Shown in pieces: positions 9,481-18,600 of a DNA stretch of 64,000 nucleotides. Source of the stretch: Thiothrix sp. (lineage in GTDB: Bacteria; Pseudomonadota; Gammaproteobacteria; Thiotrichales; Thiotrichaceae); contig SSFA01000003.1 of the NCBI GenBank assembly GCA_008015155.1, positions 1 through 64,000 of the forward strand, given 5' to 3'. Made by a program: the position numbers and the translations under genes. Numbering within the stretch: position 1 is the stretch's first letter; every line of letters begins with the position of its first letter. The notes below the pieces were generated by a model that was not told where the DNA came from, made no database searches, and saw only the letters and a program-made list of their open reading frames with translations.

Positions 9481-9599
9481 AGCTGCATCCTTTTATTCAC
9501 TTTTAAATGCGCCAATTATACTCAATTGGCCAGCATTTAGGCCGATAAAAGTTTAGCTTTTATCAATTAAGCTAGCAGATTGCTAAATAAACCAGCTAT

Positions 9600-11138
9600 T
9601 TAAACCGGCTCAAGCAATAAACTCGTCCCAGTCATTGCGGCTGGTTTAGGGATACCCATTAATTGCAACAGCGTGGGAGCGATATTACTTAACCCACCAC
9701 CCGTACTTAAGCGCCAATTAACTTGATCAATTAACAAACAAGGGACTGGGTAAACCGTATGCTGAGTATTAGGTTCACCCGTTAAAGGATCAATATATTC
9801 ATCACAATTACCATGGTCCGCCGTTAATAGTACGGAGTATTCATTCGCTACCGCTGCATCTAAAACCCGACCCACTTCTCGATCTAAAGCTTCAACCGCT
9901 TTCACCACCGCACCTGGAACAGCCGTATGCCCAACCATATCCCCATTGGCGAAATTGACAACAATAAAGCCATATTCATTTTTGTTTAAAGCCTCCACCA
10001 CCGCATCGGCCACTTCGGGAGCACTCATTTCTGGCTTTAAATCATAAGTTTCAACTTTAGGCGAAGGAATCACTAAACGCTCCTCACCTTCATAGGGTTG
10101 CTCACGCCCGCTATTAAAAAAGAACGTTACATGGGCATATTTTTCGGTTTCTGAGCAGTGAAATTGTTTACAACCCGCTGCACTAACAGCTTCAGCAATA
10201 TTCGTACTCGGACGTTCAGGCGCAAACATGACGGGCATAGGATATTTTTCATCGTATTCAGTCAGTGTAGTTAAGTCTACCAAACTGAAATCCGCCCGCT
10301 CGAAACCTTTAAAATCAGCTAAGGCTAAAGCTTCCGACATTTGGCGTGGTCGATCATTGCGGAAATTGAAGAATAACACCTGATCACCACCATGCATTAA
10401 CTCGGCATTAGGCATCAAACGAGGTGTAATAAATTCATCACCTTGATCTGCTGCATAAGCATCATCAATCGCAGCAAGTGGATTAGCAGCTGGCGTACCG
10501 ATACCATGTACATAGGCATCCCAAGCTAATTTAGTTCGATCCCAACGCTTATCACGATCCATGGCATAGAAGCGCCCGCAGATACTAGCGATCTGACCGC
10601 CGGTTTGCGCTAAAATAGCTTGTACACGTGCTATAAAGGTCTTAGCCACACGCGGCGCTGTATCACGGCCATCCGTAATCGCATGTACCACCGGTAACAC
10701 GCCATGCTGCTCGCAGGCACGTAATAAACCTTCCAAATGATTGAGGTGACTATGCACTCCGCCATCTGACACCAAGCCAATCAGATGCAGAGGTCGATTC
10801 TGTGCTTTGGCTTTTTCTAAGGCTGCTAGCAATGCTGGATTAGCCGCCAAACTACCATCGGCCACCGCATCATCTAAGCGCACTAAATCTTGTTTGAGGA
10901 TAGCACCACAACCGATCGTCATATGTCCAACTTCAGAATTGCCCATTTGACCATCGGGTAAACCTACCGAGCGCCCTGAAGCCATCAAGGTTGTATGTGG
11001 GAACTGGCCAAAATACCTATCTAAATTAGGTGTATCTGCCTCATAAACAGCATTGTATTTTTTGCTGGGGTTGACGCCAAAGCCATCCAGAATAATTAAA
11101 ATAGCTTTGCGACGTGGTGGTAAAGTGGTCTGTGTCAT
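9600..11138 (-). CDS. gpmI: 2,3-bisphosphoglycerate-independent phosphoglycerate mutase
   Basis: A roughly 512-residue dimanganese enzyme of glycolysis and gluconeogenesis that interconverts 3- and 2-phosphoglycerate. It belongs to the alkaline-phosphatase superfamily. ILDGFG near the N-terminus gives the first metal aspartate, GQMGNSEVGHMTIG carries the phospho-accepting serine, and ADHGNCDEYIDP supplies C-terminal metal ligands. Two starts are possible, GTG at 11144 or ATG at 11138; neither has a clear ribosome site, and the ATG is chosen. It lies between tatC and rph on the same strand, but the gaps are large enough for independent transcription. Confidence 0.95.
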   Translation of the reverse strand: MTQTTLPPRRKAILIILDGFGVNPSKKYNAVYEADTPNLDRYFGQFPHTTLMASGRSVGLPDGQMGNSEVGHMTIGCGAILKQDLVRLDDAVADGSLAANPALLAALEKAKAQNRPLHLIGLVSDGGVHSHLNHLEGLLRACEQHGVLPVVHAITDGRDTAPRVAKTFIARVQAILAQTGGQIASICGRFYAMDRDKRWDRTKLAWDAYVHGIGTPAANPLAAIDDAYAADQGDEFITPRLMPNAELMHGGDQVLFFNFRNDRPRQMSEALALADFKGFERADFSLVDLTTLTEYDEKYPMPVMFAPERPSTNIAEAVSAAGCKQFHCSETEKYAHVTFFFNSGREQPYEGEERLVIPSPKVETYDLKPEMSAPEVADAVVEALNKNEYGFIVVNFANGDMVGHTAVPGAVVKAVEALDREVGRVLDAAVANEYSVLLTADHGNCDEYIDPLTGEPNTQHTVYPVPCLLIDQVNWRLSTGGGLSNIAPTLLQLMGIPKPAAMTGTSLLLEPV

Positions 11139-11185
11139 GGTCACTCAATTACTTGTGACGAGTCACTTAAGCAACTCGTTAATCT

Positions 11186-12256
11186 TTAATCTTTCTTTGG
11201 ACTTGGCTCATTAGGTGGCTGTCCACCGGCAGCATAGCGCCCTTGCTCATCCAACTCGGCTTGCTGTTTGGCCGCTTTTTCTAACTCAGCCTCTAATTCT
11301 TCATCCGTTAATGGGCGAAACTCATCATCGTCCATTTCCTTAAAACTATACTTTTCATCCTGCCAATGTTCTGCTGAATGTTGCGTATCATCTGCTTGAT
11401 CAAGGCTTTCAATATCCTCGCCAGACTTTAACAAACTTGCAGTACTAGCCGCAGCACCAGCAACTAAAGCGTTCGATGCCATAGCATCAGCCTCAGATTC
11501 ATCCTCAGTATCAGTGCGCTTTTTCACAACAGTACGCCCTAAAAATAGCCCAACCTCAAATAAGAGCCAAATCGGTACTGCCATCATAATTTGCGATACT
11601 ACATCTGGAGGGGTGAGGAACATCGCAATCGTAAAAGCACCCACAATAATATAAGGGCGTGCTTTAGCCAAAGCATCAACACTGACAATACCCATGCGAA
11701 TTAATAAGATAGTCGCTACCGGTGTTTCAAAGCTTAAGCCGAAGGCTAAAAACATAGCGACCGTAAAATCGAGATACGTCGCTATATCAGGCGTGGGATT
11801 TACATTCGCTGGAGCAAATGCCACCGCTGCCTTAGAAATCATCGGAATCACAAAGAAATAGGCGAAAGCCATACCCACATAAAATAGCCCCACACTCGAT
11901 AACAGCAGTGGAGTGACCATTTTCTTTTCATGCTGGTATAAGCCCGGAGCAACAAAGCCCCAAACCTGATAGAAGGTATAAGGTAGAGTCACTAAGAAAG
12001 CAACCATCAAGGCTAACTTAAATGGCACCAAAAACGGAGAAGCAACTCCAATCGCAATCAACTTCTCACCCTGAGGTAAATTACGTACCAAGGGGTCAGA
12101 TAGCCAATTATAGAGGTCTTGGGCAAACGGTGTTAAGCAAATAAAAACTGCAATCAAAACCAAGACAATGCGTAAAAGGCGATCACGCAGCTCAACTAGA
12201 TGCTCCAAAAATGCCTTTTCACCAGCATTTTCAGCACCCTTAGTCTGATTTAACAT
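11186..12256 (-). CDS. tatC: Sec-independent translocase subunit TatC with long acidic C-terminal tail
   Basis: The multi-spanning receptor subunit of the twin-arginine translocase, which recognises RR signal peptides of folded proteins. The signature [11 protein letters not shown] is at residues 16-26, and six membrane segments occupy about residues 25-245. TatC proteins are usually near 250 residues. This one is 356, with about 105 extra cytoplasmic residues that are alanine-rich then strongly acidic (for example [20 protein letters not shown]). The tail looks disordered or coiled. It starts inside tatB, overlapping it by 17 bases. The core assignment is secure; the role of the tail is unknown. 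Confidence 0.95.
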   Translation of the reverse strand: MLNQTKGAENAGEKAFLEHLVELRDRLLRIVLVLIAVFICLTPFAQDLYNWLSDPLVRNLPQGEKLIAIGVASPFLVPFKLALMVAFLVTLPYTFYQVWGFVAPGLYQHEKKMVTPLLLSSVGLFYVGMAFAYFFVIPMISKAAVAFAPANVNPTPDIATYLDFTVAMFLAFGLSFETPVATILLIRMGIVSVDALAKARPYIIVGAFTIAMFLTPPDVVSQIMMAVPIWLLFEVGLFLGRTVVKKRTDTEDESEADAMASNALVAGAAASTASLLKSGEDIESLDQADDTQHSAEHWQDEKYSFKEMDDDEFRPLTDEELEAELEKAAKQQAELDEQGRYAAGGQPPNEPSPKKD

Positions 12257-12527
12257 GCGTTTCGATTTCCTTTTTCGCTGTATCTACTTTGTCATTCATT
12301 AATACCCGTAAGTTACGCAGCTCTTCTTCCTGCTTATACAGCATTGAGCGTAACTCCTCGGTACCTAGCTCTCGTTCAATATCAGCTCGAGTGTGCGCAA
12401 TTAAGCGGCGAGCCTTACCTATCCATAGACCAATCGTTCGAGCGACAGTCGGCAAGCGCTCAGGACCAATGACTAATAAAGCCACGATCCCAATCACCAA
12501 CATTTCCAGAAAGCTAGTTTCAAACAT
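12240..12527 (-). CDS. tatB: Sec-independent protein translocase subunit TatB
   Basis: A 95-residue Tat subunit with a single N-terminal membrane helix ([20 protein letters not shown]) followed by the hinge GPERLP (about 21-26) and an amphipathic helix. The GPE motif is diagnostic of TatB rather than TatA. TatB pairs with TatC to form the substrate receptor. The protein is short compared with the roughly 170 residues of E. coli TatB; the C-terminal variable region is mostly lost, which is common. The gene lies 14 bases after tatA and overlaps tatC. Confidence 0.93.
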   Translation of the reverse strand: MFETSFLEMLVIGIVALLVIGPERLPTVARTIGLWIGKARRLIAHTRADIERELGTEELRSMLYKQEEELRNLRVLMNDKVDTAKKEIETHVKSD

Positions 12528-12541
12528 GTTAGCGCCTAAAT

Positions 12542-12799
12542 TTAGACTTTGTCTTTTTCCCGAGCTTGCACATCAATCACATTGCCTTGCACATTAGGAG
12601 TCACATTGGGATTGGTTGTAGGCGGAATCTGTTGCGCCGTTTTCTCAGCCTCAGGTGTTTCATCACCGTCTTTTACTGCTTTACGGAAATTTTTGAAAGC
12701 TTCGCCTAAATCACCACCCATGCTACGCAATTTTTTGGTGCCGAACAGGAGAATGACAATCACTAAGATCAGGACTAATTGTAAAGGACTAAAATGCAT
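12542..12799 (-). CDS. tatA: Sec-independent protein translocase subunit TatA
   Basis: An 85-residue pore-forming Tat subunit. It has an N-terminal membrane helix (about residues 5-20), the FGTKKL hinge typical of TatA, then the amphipathic helix containing [15 protein letters not shown] and a flexible polar tail. TatA oligomerises to let folded proteins pass the inner membrane. It is the first of three tat genes in the order A-B-C and follows hisE by 22 bases, an arrangement seen in many gammaproteobacteria, so the operon probably extends from the histidine genes. Confidence 0.94.
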   Translation of the reverse strand: MHFSPLQLVLILVIVILLFGTKKLRSMGGDLGEAFKNFRKAVKDGDETPEAEKTAQQIPPTTNPNVTPNVQGNVIDVQAREKDKV

Positions 12800-12821
12800 A
12801 GTAGTTCATCATCCTATCGTT

Positions 12822-13145
12822 TTAAGAAGGTCGACTGGCTTTCTCAGCCAAGCCTGATAAGCCGAAACGACGTTCTAATTCTTTCAGTACGTCATGCGGG
12901 TGTAAATTTTGCTGGGCTAAAAGTACTAAACTATGAAACCATAAATCAGCAACTTCATAGACGATTTTTTCTTTATCGCCATCTTTTGCAGCCATGACCG
13001 TTTCGGTGGCTTCCTCGCCAATTTTCTTTAAGATGGCATCCAAGCCTTTGCCATATAATTTAGCAACATACGAACTATCAGGCGCTGCCTGCTTGCGCTC
13101 TTCTAGCACCTGCGCTAGTTGTGAAAGTATTGCATCATTCATCAT
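12822..13145 (-). CDS. hisE: Phosphoribosyl-ATP pyrophosphatase
   Basis: Catalyses the second step of histidine synthesis, hydrolysing phosphoribosyl-ATP to phosphoribosyl-AMP. The all-alpha MazG-like fold is seen in [31 protein letters not shown] (metal-binding glutamates) and [14 protein letters not shown]. Two adjacent ATGs at 13145 and 13142 give a protein of 107 or 106 residues; the upstream TTG at 13181 would overlap the previous gene and adds non-family sequence, so it is rejected. This is a stand-alone HisE: the HisI cyclohydrolase usually fused or adjacent is not found here. Confidence 0.93.
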   Translation of the reverse strand: MMNDAILSQLAQVLEERKQAAPDSSYVAKLYGKGLDAILKKIGEEATETVMAAKDGDKEKIVYEVADLWFHSLVLLAQQNLHPHDVLKELERRFGLSGLAEKASRPS

Positions 13146-13171
13146 GGGCGCATTATGCGCGAAGTCAGCGC

Positions 13172-15082
13172 CTAAGAACAATTGCCAGTAGATAAATTAG
13201 CAGAATCTAATTGTTTATCATAAGCCGGAAGATGCAGATAATTCTCATCTTGCACACTCACCTTTAAACCATGCGCCTGCGCAATTTCTGCAATCACTTG
13301 CACTTCCAGCTTGCCAGTCATCGCTAGTTTCTGCGCTAGCTCAACTAATAAGCGCTCATGTTTTAACAATAAACTGCGTGCAGCTTCCACTTGCGCCGCA
13401 ATCATTTGCTCAACTGCTGCATCCGTAATTTCTTTCTTCATGCGATGTGCATGATCTTCCATCACATAGCAAGCTTGGAAACCATCATCGAAACCGTAAC
13501 GGCGCATATAATCTAAGGCAATGATGGAAGCCTCTTCACGATCTTGGGAACGTCCAATCGAAGCTTCATTCGCCCCAAAAATTAATTCTTCTGCTAAGCC
13601 ACCGGCCAGAAAAATTTTGATCATATCCAGCATGGTCTGCTTAGTACGATAGATCTGATGGGGGAAAGTAAAGCCACCAGCGTAACTATTAGCAATCCGA
13701 CTTTGCAGTTGCATCGGTACTAGATTAAATAAGACCATATATAAAACCGCATGCCCGGCTTCATGCACACTAATATTCGCCGTGGCAGCTGCTTGATTGC
13801 TTGCCCGAATCTGATCAATCCGCCCTTCAAAATGGAGTTTGATCTGCTCGTCACCCACTTGAGCAATAATTTGCTTGGCAGGCGTGTCATAACTTAAAGC
13901 GATTTGCTCAGCCCCATTGGTGAGTGCTTGCAGTAAGAAATTGGACAAATTAACTTCAAGAATGTCCGTCACGCTCGAAAATACCGGCCTTACTCCTTGA
14001 GCTGGAAAAACGCCATTCCGATAAATCAGTGTTTCGATACTGTGATCAACACGAAGTTGGATACCCGTACGGGCTTCCGTTTCCTGTTGAATACGTTTTA
14101 CTTCACGTGCAATCAGCGCTTGGAAATCTTGCTTACGTAAACTGGGATAAATCAGATGAATATTGCCAAAACGGGCAACTTGCTCAGGACGGAATTTGCG
14201 TAACAGCGCATTTTTCACATCCATTAAAGTCACTTTACTACTGATCGCATGAAAAATATCAGCATCGACATCGGCTTCAGCAGCATCGCGGGCAACAGAA
14301 AACGCCTCATCTAAATTGCCTGAAACAATCACTAAAGTTTGGGCATGATTAATAGGCTCGTAGAGCGTTTTTTTCTTTTTAGCGTTTAAAAGCAGATTAA
14401 TCAATTCATTTTCGGGCAAGTCAAATAGCGCTTCTAACTCAATATCAAGATTCAGCGTTTTCTTAAAAGACAAGAGATCGTAAGAGCTAATATAGTGCTC
14501 ATAAGGTTCATAATTAACTTCTGGTTCTTCACCTGCTTCTAAGCGTTTCTTTTTACGTTTGCGCTCCCAAAAATAACGACTTAGGAAATTATCAATATCA
14601 TTCGCTTCCTGATCAAAGCGAGTGAGATAGCCATCAGAGAGTAAACTCCAAAAATCCATGAATCGGGATTGGGCAAGTGGTTTGCCTTCGACATCAATGG
14701 TATTAAAGCGTTGAATTTCATCAAATAATAAGATACAGGGCTTACTATCGTGTAACTCACGCTTGTCCAAAATGGAGGAGACGGAAGAATGCCAGAAAGT
14801 CTGGTCAATATTCGATAATTCAATTTCCGCAAAGCGCTCTTGAAAATTCAGCGCCCGTACTAATTTACGGACTAAATCAGTTTTGCCAACACCTGTCATG
14901 CCCCAAAGATTAACAATCACAGGACGTTGCAATAATTCCGGCATGAGGTACCAGACTTGAATATAACCGATTAAATCATCGATGATTTTATCGATACCTA
15001 TAAAATGCTGCTTAAGCGTGTGTCGGACTAACTCTAATTGTTGTTTTCGTTCGGCAATTAACTGCTTATCAACTTGCAGCAT
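13172..15082 (-). CDS. Soluble AAA+ (Clp-type) ATPase fused to FtsH-like M41 metallopeptidase
   Basis: A 636-residue protein with two parts. Residues about 20-400 form an AAA+ ATPase: Walker A GMTGVGKT (61-68), Walker B CILLFDE (116-122), sensor-1 VIVSGN (251-256) and [17 protein letters not shown] (294-310), which resembles the arginine-finger end of ClpB/ClpX-type modules, then a small domain (about 360-390). Residues about 430-620 match the FtsH M41 peptidase: HEAGH (440-444), AEELIFG (498-504) and an aspartate in SQDREEA (514) at the third zinc-ligand position. No membrane segment precedes the ATPase, unlike FtsH. A highly charged insert (about 170-195) separates Walker B from sensor 1. 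It sits between hisF (30-base gap) and hisE. Substrates are unknown. Confidence 0.8.
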   Translation of the reverse strand: MLQVDKQLIAERKQQLELVRHTLKQHFIGIDKIIDDLIGYIQVWYLMPELLQRPVIVNLWGMTGVGKTDLVRKLVRALNFQERFAEIELSNIDQTFWHSSVSSILDKRELHDSKPCILLFDEIQRFNTIDVEGKPLAQSRFMDFWSLLSDGYLTRFDQEANDIDNFLSRYFWERKRKKKRLEAGEEPEVNYEPYEHYISSYDLLSFKKTLNLDIELEALFDLPENELINLLLNAKKKKTLYEPINHAQTLVIVSGNLDEAFSVARDAAEADVDADIFHAISSKVTLMDVKNALLRKFRPEQVARFGNIHLIYPSLRKQDFQALIAREVKRIQQETEARTGIQLRVDHSIETLIYRNGVFPAQGVRPVFSSVTDILEVNLSNFLLQALTNGAEQIALSYDTPAKQIIAQVGDEQIKLHFEGRIDQIRASNQAAATANISVHEAGHAVLYMVLFNLVPMQLQSRIANSYAGGFTFPHQIYRTKQTMLDMIKIFLAGGLAEELIFGANEASIGRSQDREEASIIALDYMRRYGFDDGFQACYVMEDHAHRMKKEITDAAVEQMIAAQVEAARSLLLKHERLLVELAQKLAMTGKLEVQVIAEIAQAHGLKVSVQDENYLHLPAYDKQLDSANLSTGNCS

Positions 15083-15112
15083 GCATACTCCTTAAACTTG
15101 TTTTGGAATTAT

Positions 15113-15886
15113 TTATAAACGCATTTCGATACCTTGTGCCGCCATAAAAGCTTTGGCTTGGCCAACGGTATATTCGCCAAAGTGAAAAATGCTAGCAGCT
15201 AATACAGCATCAGCACCACCTTTTAATACGCCATCGGCGAGATGCTGTAAATTACCCACCCCACCCGAGGCAATTAGCGGTACTGAAACTCGCTGATTAA
15301 TTTCGGCCATGAGCGCTAAATCGAAGCCACTTTTCGTGCCATCGCGATCCATACTGGTGACTAATAACTCACCTGCGCCATAAGCAGCCATCTTTTCTGC
15401 CCAAGCTACCGCATCAATCCCAGTCCGTTTCCGCCCGCCGTGCGTAAACACTTCCCAGCGCACAGGCTCGCCTGGCTCACTCACTCGTTTGGCATCAATG
15501 GCGACCACAATACATTGTGAGCCAAAATAATCTGTTGCCTCCCGGACTAACTCAGGCTGAGTAATCGCTGCGGTATTAATGCCAACTTTATCCGCACCTG
15601 CATTGAGCATCCGGCGTACATCGTCTAGTTTACGAATACCTCCCCCAACTGTGAGTGGGATAAAGACTTGGGAGGCGACCGCTTCAACTACATGGACAAT
15701 CGTTTCCCGATTGTCGGAACTGGCAGTGATATCAAGAAAGGTAATTTCATCCGCACCTTCACGATTATAACGAGCTGCTATTTCTACTGGATCACCGGCA
15801 TCACGAATATCGACAAAGTTGACACCTTTTACAACACGTCCATTATCGACATCAAGACAAGGAATAATCCGCTTAGCTAATCCCAT
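15113..15886 (-). CDS. hisF: Imidazole glycerol phosphate synthase subunit HisF
   Basis: The 257-residue cyclase subunit that uses ammonia from HisH to close the imidazole ring, giving imidazole glycerol phosphate and AICAR. It is a TIM barrel with the catalytic aspartates in [14 protein letters not shown] (D12) and AIDAKR near residue 130, and paired phosphate-binding loops (VGGGIR, ASGGVGN). Length and motifs are canonical. It follows hisA by 2 bases and precedes the AAA+/M41 gene, in a leftward histidine operon. Confidence 0.97.
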   Translation of the reverse strand: MGLAKRIIPCLDVDNGRVVKGVNFVDIRDAGDPVEIAARYNREGADEITFLDITASSDNRETIVHVVEAVASQVFIPLTVGGGIRKLDDVRRMLNAGADKVGINTAAITQPELVREATDYFGSQCIVVAIDAKRVSEPGEPVRWEVFTHGGRKRTGIDAVAWAEKMAAYGAGELLVTSMDRDGTKSGFDLALMAEINQRVSVPLIASGGVGNLQHLADGVLKGGADAVLAASIFHFGEYTVGQAKAFMAAQGIEMRL

Positions 15887-15888
15887 AT

Positions 15889-16620
15889 TTAGACTCCATC
15901 AACCAAGCGCTGTGCTTCCGCCAGATCAATTGTACCTTCGTAAATAGAGCGACCTAGGATTGTACCCATCACGCCTCTATCCTCAACTTTCAGCAAAGCT
16001 TGAATATCATCTAGATTGGTCACGCCACCTGAGGCAATCACAGGGATGGAAATACTATCGGCAAGCTTGGCGGTTTCTTCAACATTCACACCCGTCATCA
16101 TGCCATCACGGGCAATATCGGTATAGACAATCGCACTAACGCCAGCCTGTTCAAATTGCTTAGCTAAATCAATCGCAGCAACTCGTGACACTTCCGCCCA
16201 ACCATCGGTTGCGACCATGCCATTTTTAGCATCAATTCCGACGATAATGTGCCCGGGAAATTGCTGACAAAGTTCCACTACGAATGGTGGCTCTTGTACT
16301 GCTTTGGTGCCAATAATACAAAACTGTACGCCTACTTCTAAATAGGCAGCTACCGTTGCGGCATCACGAATACCACCACCAATCTGTACGGGTAACTGTG
16401 GGAATCTAGCAGCTACTGCCCGCACGACTTCGCCATTGACTGGCTTACCTTCAAAAGCACCATTTAAATCGACTAAATGTAAACGGCGCGCACCTGCATC
16501 CACCCAACGTTGGGCAACCTCCACAGGATTCGAAGAGAATACGGTAGTCTCATCCATACGCCCCTGACGCAGGCGTACACATTGACCGTCTTTCAGGTCG
16601 ATAGCAGGAATCAGCAGCAT
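15889..16620 (-). CDS. hisA: HisA, ProFAR isomerase
   Basis: The 243-residue enzyme 1-(5-phosphoribosyl)-5-[(5-phosphoribosylamino)methylideneamino]imidazole-4-carboxamide isomerase, an Amadori rearrangement step of histidine synthesis. It is a TIM barrel related to HisF. The general-base aspartate lies in [14 protein letters not shown] (D8) and the general-acid aspartate in YTDIARDGM. The phosphate loops QIGGGIR and ASGGVTN are present. It is the first recognisable histidine gene of the leftward group, with hisF starting 2 bases downstream. Upstream genes such as hisH and hisB are not adjacent, so the his genes are scattered. Confidence 0.97.
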   Translation of the reverse strand: MLLIPAIDLKDGQCVRLRQGRMDETTVFSSNPVEVAQRWVDAGARRLHLVDLNGAFEGKPVNGEVVRAVAARFPQLPVQIGGGIRDAATVAAYLEVGVQFCIIGTKAVQEPPFVVELCQQFPGHIIVGIDAKNGMVATDGWAEVSRVAAIDLAKQFEQAGVSAIVYTDIARDGMMTGVNVEETAKLADSISIPVIASGGVTNLDDIQALLKVEDRGVMGTILGRSIYEGTIDLAEAQRLVDGV

Positions 16621-16686
16621 GGTTACATCCTAAATAACGAAGCCCGCATCCTAGCGCAAAATCAGCCTAGCCAACAGAGCTTAGAC

Positions 16687-17793
16687 TTATTGACTCGGTT
16701 CTAAGCGATATAAACCACCATTACTTTCATCATTTAATAGATATAAATAGCCATCAGGGCCTTGCTGCACATCACGGATACGGCCGATTTCACCCTCTAA
16801 TAAGCTTTCTTCAGCAGCGACTTTGCCACCTACTAAAGTTAAGCGTACTAGTTTGGCAAATTTGAGAGACCCCACAAATAAATTACCATTCCAACCAGAA
16901 TATTTATTGCCGGTGTAAAAAGTCATGCCGGAAGGCGCAATCGACGGTGTCCAATAATGCATGGGCTGCTCCATCCCGGCTTGCTGAGTTTTCCCCTCAC
17001 CCACTCGCCCACCGCCATATTGCTCACCATAAGTGATCACAGGCCAGCCATAATTCGCGCCAGCCTTCAGAATATTGATCTCATCACCACCCTGCGGGCC
17101 GTGTTCATGTGTCCACACTTGACCATTGCTGGGATTCAAAGCAATCCCTTGCACATTACGATGACCGTAAGTATATAACTCCGGTGCAAGGCCAGCCTTA
17201 CCGCGAAACGGGTTAGTTTCAGGTACGTTACCATCCTCTTTTAAACGCACGACCCCGCCAGCGTGATTGCTCCTGTCTTGTGCAAGATCTTGCTGCCCAC
17301 GATCCCCTAAGCTTAAATACAAATAACCTTGCTTATCAAACAACAAGCGCCCACCGAAATGATGAGCTGTTTGGACTTTGGGTGAAGCAACAAAGATTTT
17401 TTGTAGATTGCTTAATTGACCGTTTTGATACTGGGCACGCACTAACTCGGTACTAGCACCGTCTTTACCTGCACCACTGTAAGCTAGATAAAGCAAACGA
17501 TTCTCAGCAAATTGCGGATGAGCTGCGATGCCTAATAAGCCCCCTTGCCCTTGCGCATACACTTCGGGGACACCAGAAATAGGCGGAGATAATTTACCTT
17601 TTTTTATGCTACGCAAGCGTCCACCGCGCTCAGTGACTAGAATTTCATCCTCTGGCAAAAACGCCATACTCCAAGGATGGTCTAAGCCGCTCACTATTTT
17701 AGTCGCAGTCACTGGGCTTGCCGAGCGTGCTTCACAGCCTGCCAGCACTAGACCGAAGAAGCCTAAGCATAGATATCGCCAATAATTTTTCAT
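16687..17793 (-). CDS. Lipoprotein PQQ-dependent sugar dehydrogenase (GSDH family)
   Basis: A 368-residue six-bladed propeller of the glucose/sorbosone dehydrogenase family (soluble aldose sugar dehydrogenase type), expected to bind PQQ and calcium and oxidise sugars in the periplasm. The N-terminus is a lipoprotein signal with lipobox LAGC and lipidated C20. Family motifs include LDHPWSMAFLPED, GGLLGIAAHPQF, HFGGRLLFD, YGHRNVQG and WTHEHGPQGGDEIN, which carries active-site and metal residues. There is no neighbour for sugar uptake or electron transfer. The gap to hisA is 66 bases, with no clear terminator, so linkage to the his genes cannot be excluded. Confidence 0.88.
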   Translation of the reverse strand: MKNYWRYLCLGFFGLVLAGCEARSASPVTATKIVSGLDHPWSMAFLPEDEILVTERGGRLRSIKKGKLSPPISGVPEVYAQGQGGLLGIAAHPQFAENRLLYLAYSGAGKDGASTELVRAQYQNGQLSNLQKIFVASPKVQTAHHFGGRLLFDKQGYLYLSLGDRGQQDLAQDRSNHAGGVVRLKEDGNVPETNPFRGKAGLAPELYTYGHRNVQGIALNPSNGQVWTHEHGPQGGDEINILKAGANYGWPVITYGEQYGGGRVGEGKTQQAGMEQPMHYWTPSIAPSGMTFYTGNKYSGWNGNLFVGSLKFAKLVRLTLVGGKVAAEESLLEGEIGRIRDVQQGPDGYLYLLNDESNGGLYRLEPSQ

Positions 17794-18001
17794 TCTGATT
17801 ATTCGATTTTCATGTTAACTACTCTAGTTATGAGTGTAGTTGGCCTTGGAAAAAAGATTCCAAGCTTTCTGACTAAAATAAGTCCTGTTAAGTATGAGAG
17901 GAAATAACTCGACCCATTGAGGGGTATTCAGACAGTTTTTCCCGCCTAGGCCGAAGCAGTGCTATACTATTTGCCTCTTCTAGCAGTGGTGGATATGACC
18001 C

Positions 18002-18565
18002 ATGACTTCCTTAAAAGACCAACTTCTTAAAGCGGGTTTGATTGATCAAGCCAAGGCAGAAAAAGCCGGCCGTGAAGAGCGCAAAAATGCGCATCAGAAA
18101 ACTGCAAAAGCGCAAAAAGAAGCTAAGCGCACCGGGGAAGTCAAAGTCGATGAAGCTAAAGTCCTCGCTGAAAAAGCCTTACAAGAACAAGCTGAGCGCT
18201 CCAAAGAACTCAATCGTTTGCAGCGTGAACAAGCCGAACAAAAAGCTATCCAAGCGCAAATTCGCCAACTAATCGAAATGAATCGGCTTGACCGCCGTCA
18301 AGGTGAAATTAGTTATCAATTTGCGGATCAAAACAAAATTAAAAATCTACTGGTGACTGAGCTGCTTCAAGATCGCTTAGCCTATGGGATGATTGCAGTA
18401 GTACGATTTGGAACCGGCTATGAACTCGTTCCGCGTGTAGTTGCTGAAAAAATTGCTCAGCGGGATGCGAGTGTAGTAGTGGTTTTAAATCTAAATCAGA
18501 ATCCAAGCCCTGCTGAAGATGATCCTTACGCAGCCTATCAAATCCCTGATGATTTAATGTGGTAA
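18002..18565 (+). CDS. DUF2058 family protein (YaiL-like)
   Basis: A 187-residue protein of the DUF2058/YaiL family. The first 100 residues are a highly charged lysine/glutamate/alanine coiled-coil-like helix, beginning TSLKDQLLKAGLIDQAKA, which is the family's hallmark. The C-terminal part, ISYQFADQNKIKNLLV to YAAYQIPDDLMW, is a small globular domain ending in the conserved DDLMW. The E. coli relative was described as nucleoprotein- or polynucleotide-associated, but no activity is established. ubiB follows 35 bases later on the same strand. The 208-base gap upstream, shared with the divergent sugar dehydrogenase gene, must hold both promoters. Confidence 0.88.
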   Translation: MTSLKDQLLKAGLIDQAKAEKAGREERKNAHQKTAKAQKEAKRTGEVKVDEAKVLAEKALQEQAERSKELNRLQREQAEQKAIQAQIRQLIEMNRLDRRQGEISYQFADQNKIKNLLVTELLQDRLAYGMIAVVRFGTGYELVPRVVAEKIAQRDASVVVVLNLNQNPSPAEDDPYAAYQIPDDLMW

Positions 18566-18600
18566 GTCATTAAGCCGCTCCTTTTACCCTACGATCACCC

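Noticed and set aside
9544..9564. 8-bp A+T-rich hairpin after gpmI as terminator
   Set aside because: Weak stem without a T-tract; not listed as a terminator.
13143..13181. Longer hisE beginning at TTG 13181
   Set aside because: It overlaps the protease gene stop, uses TTG, lacks a ribosome site and adds residues foreign to HisE.
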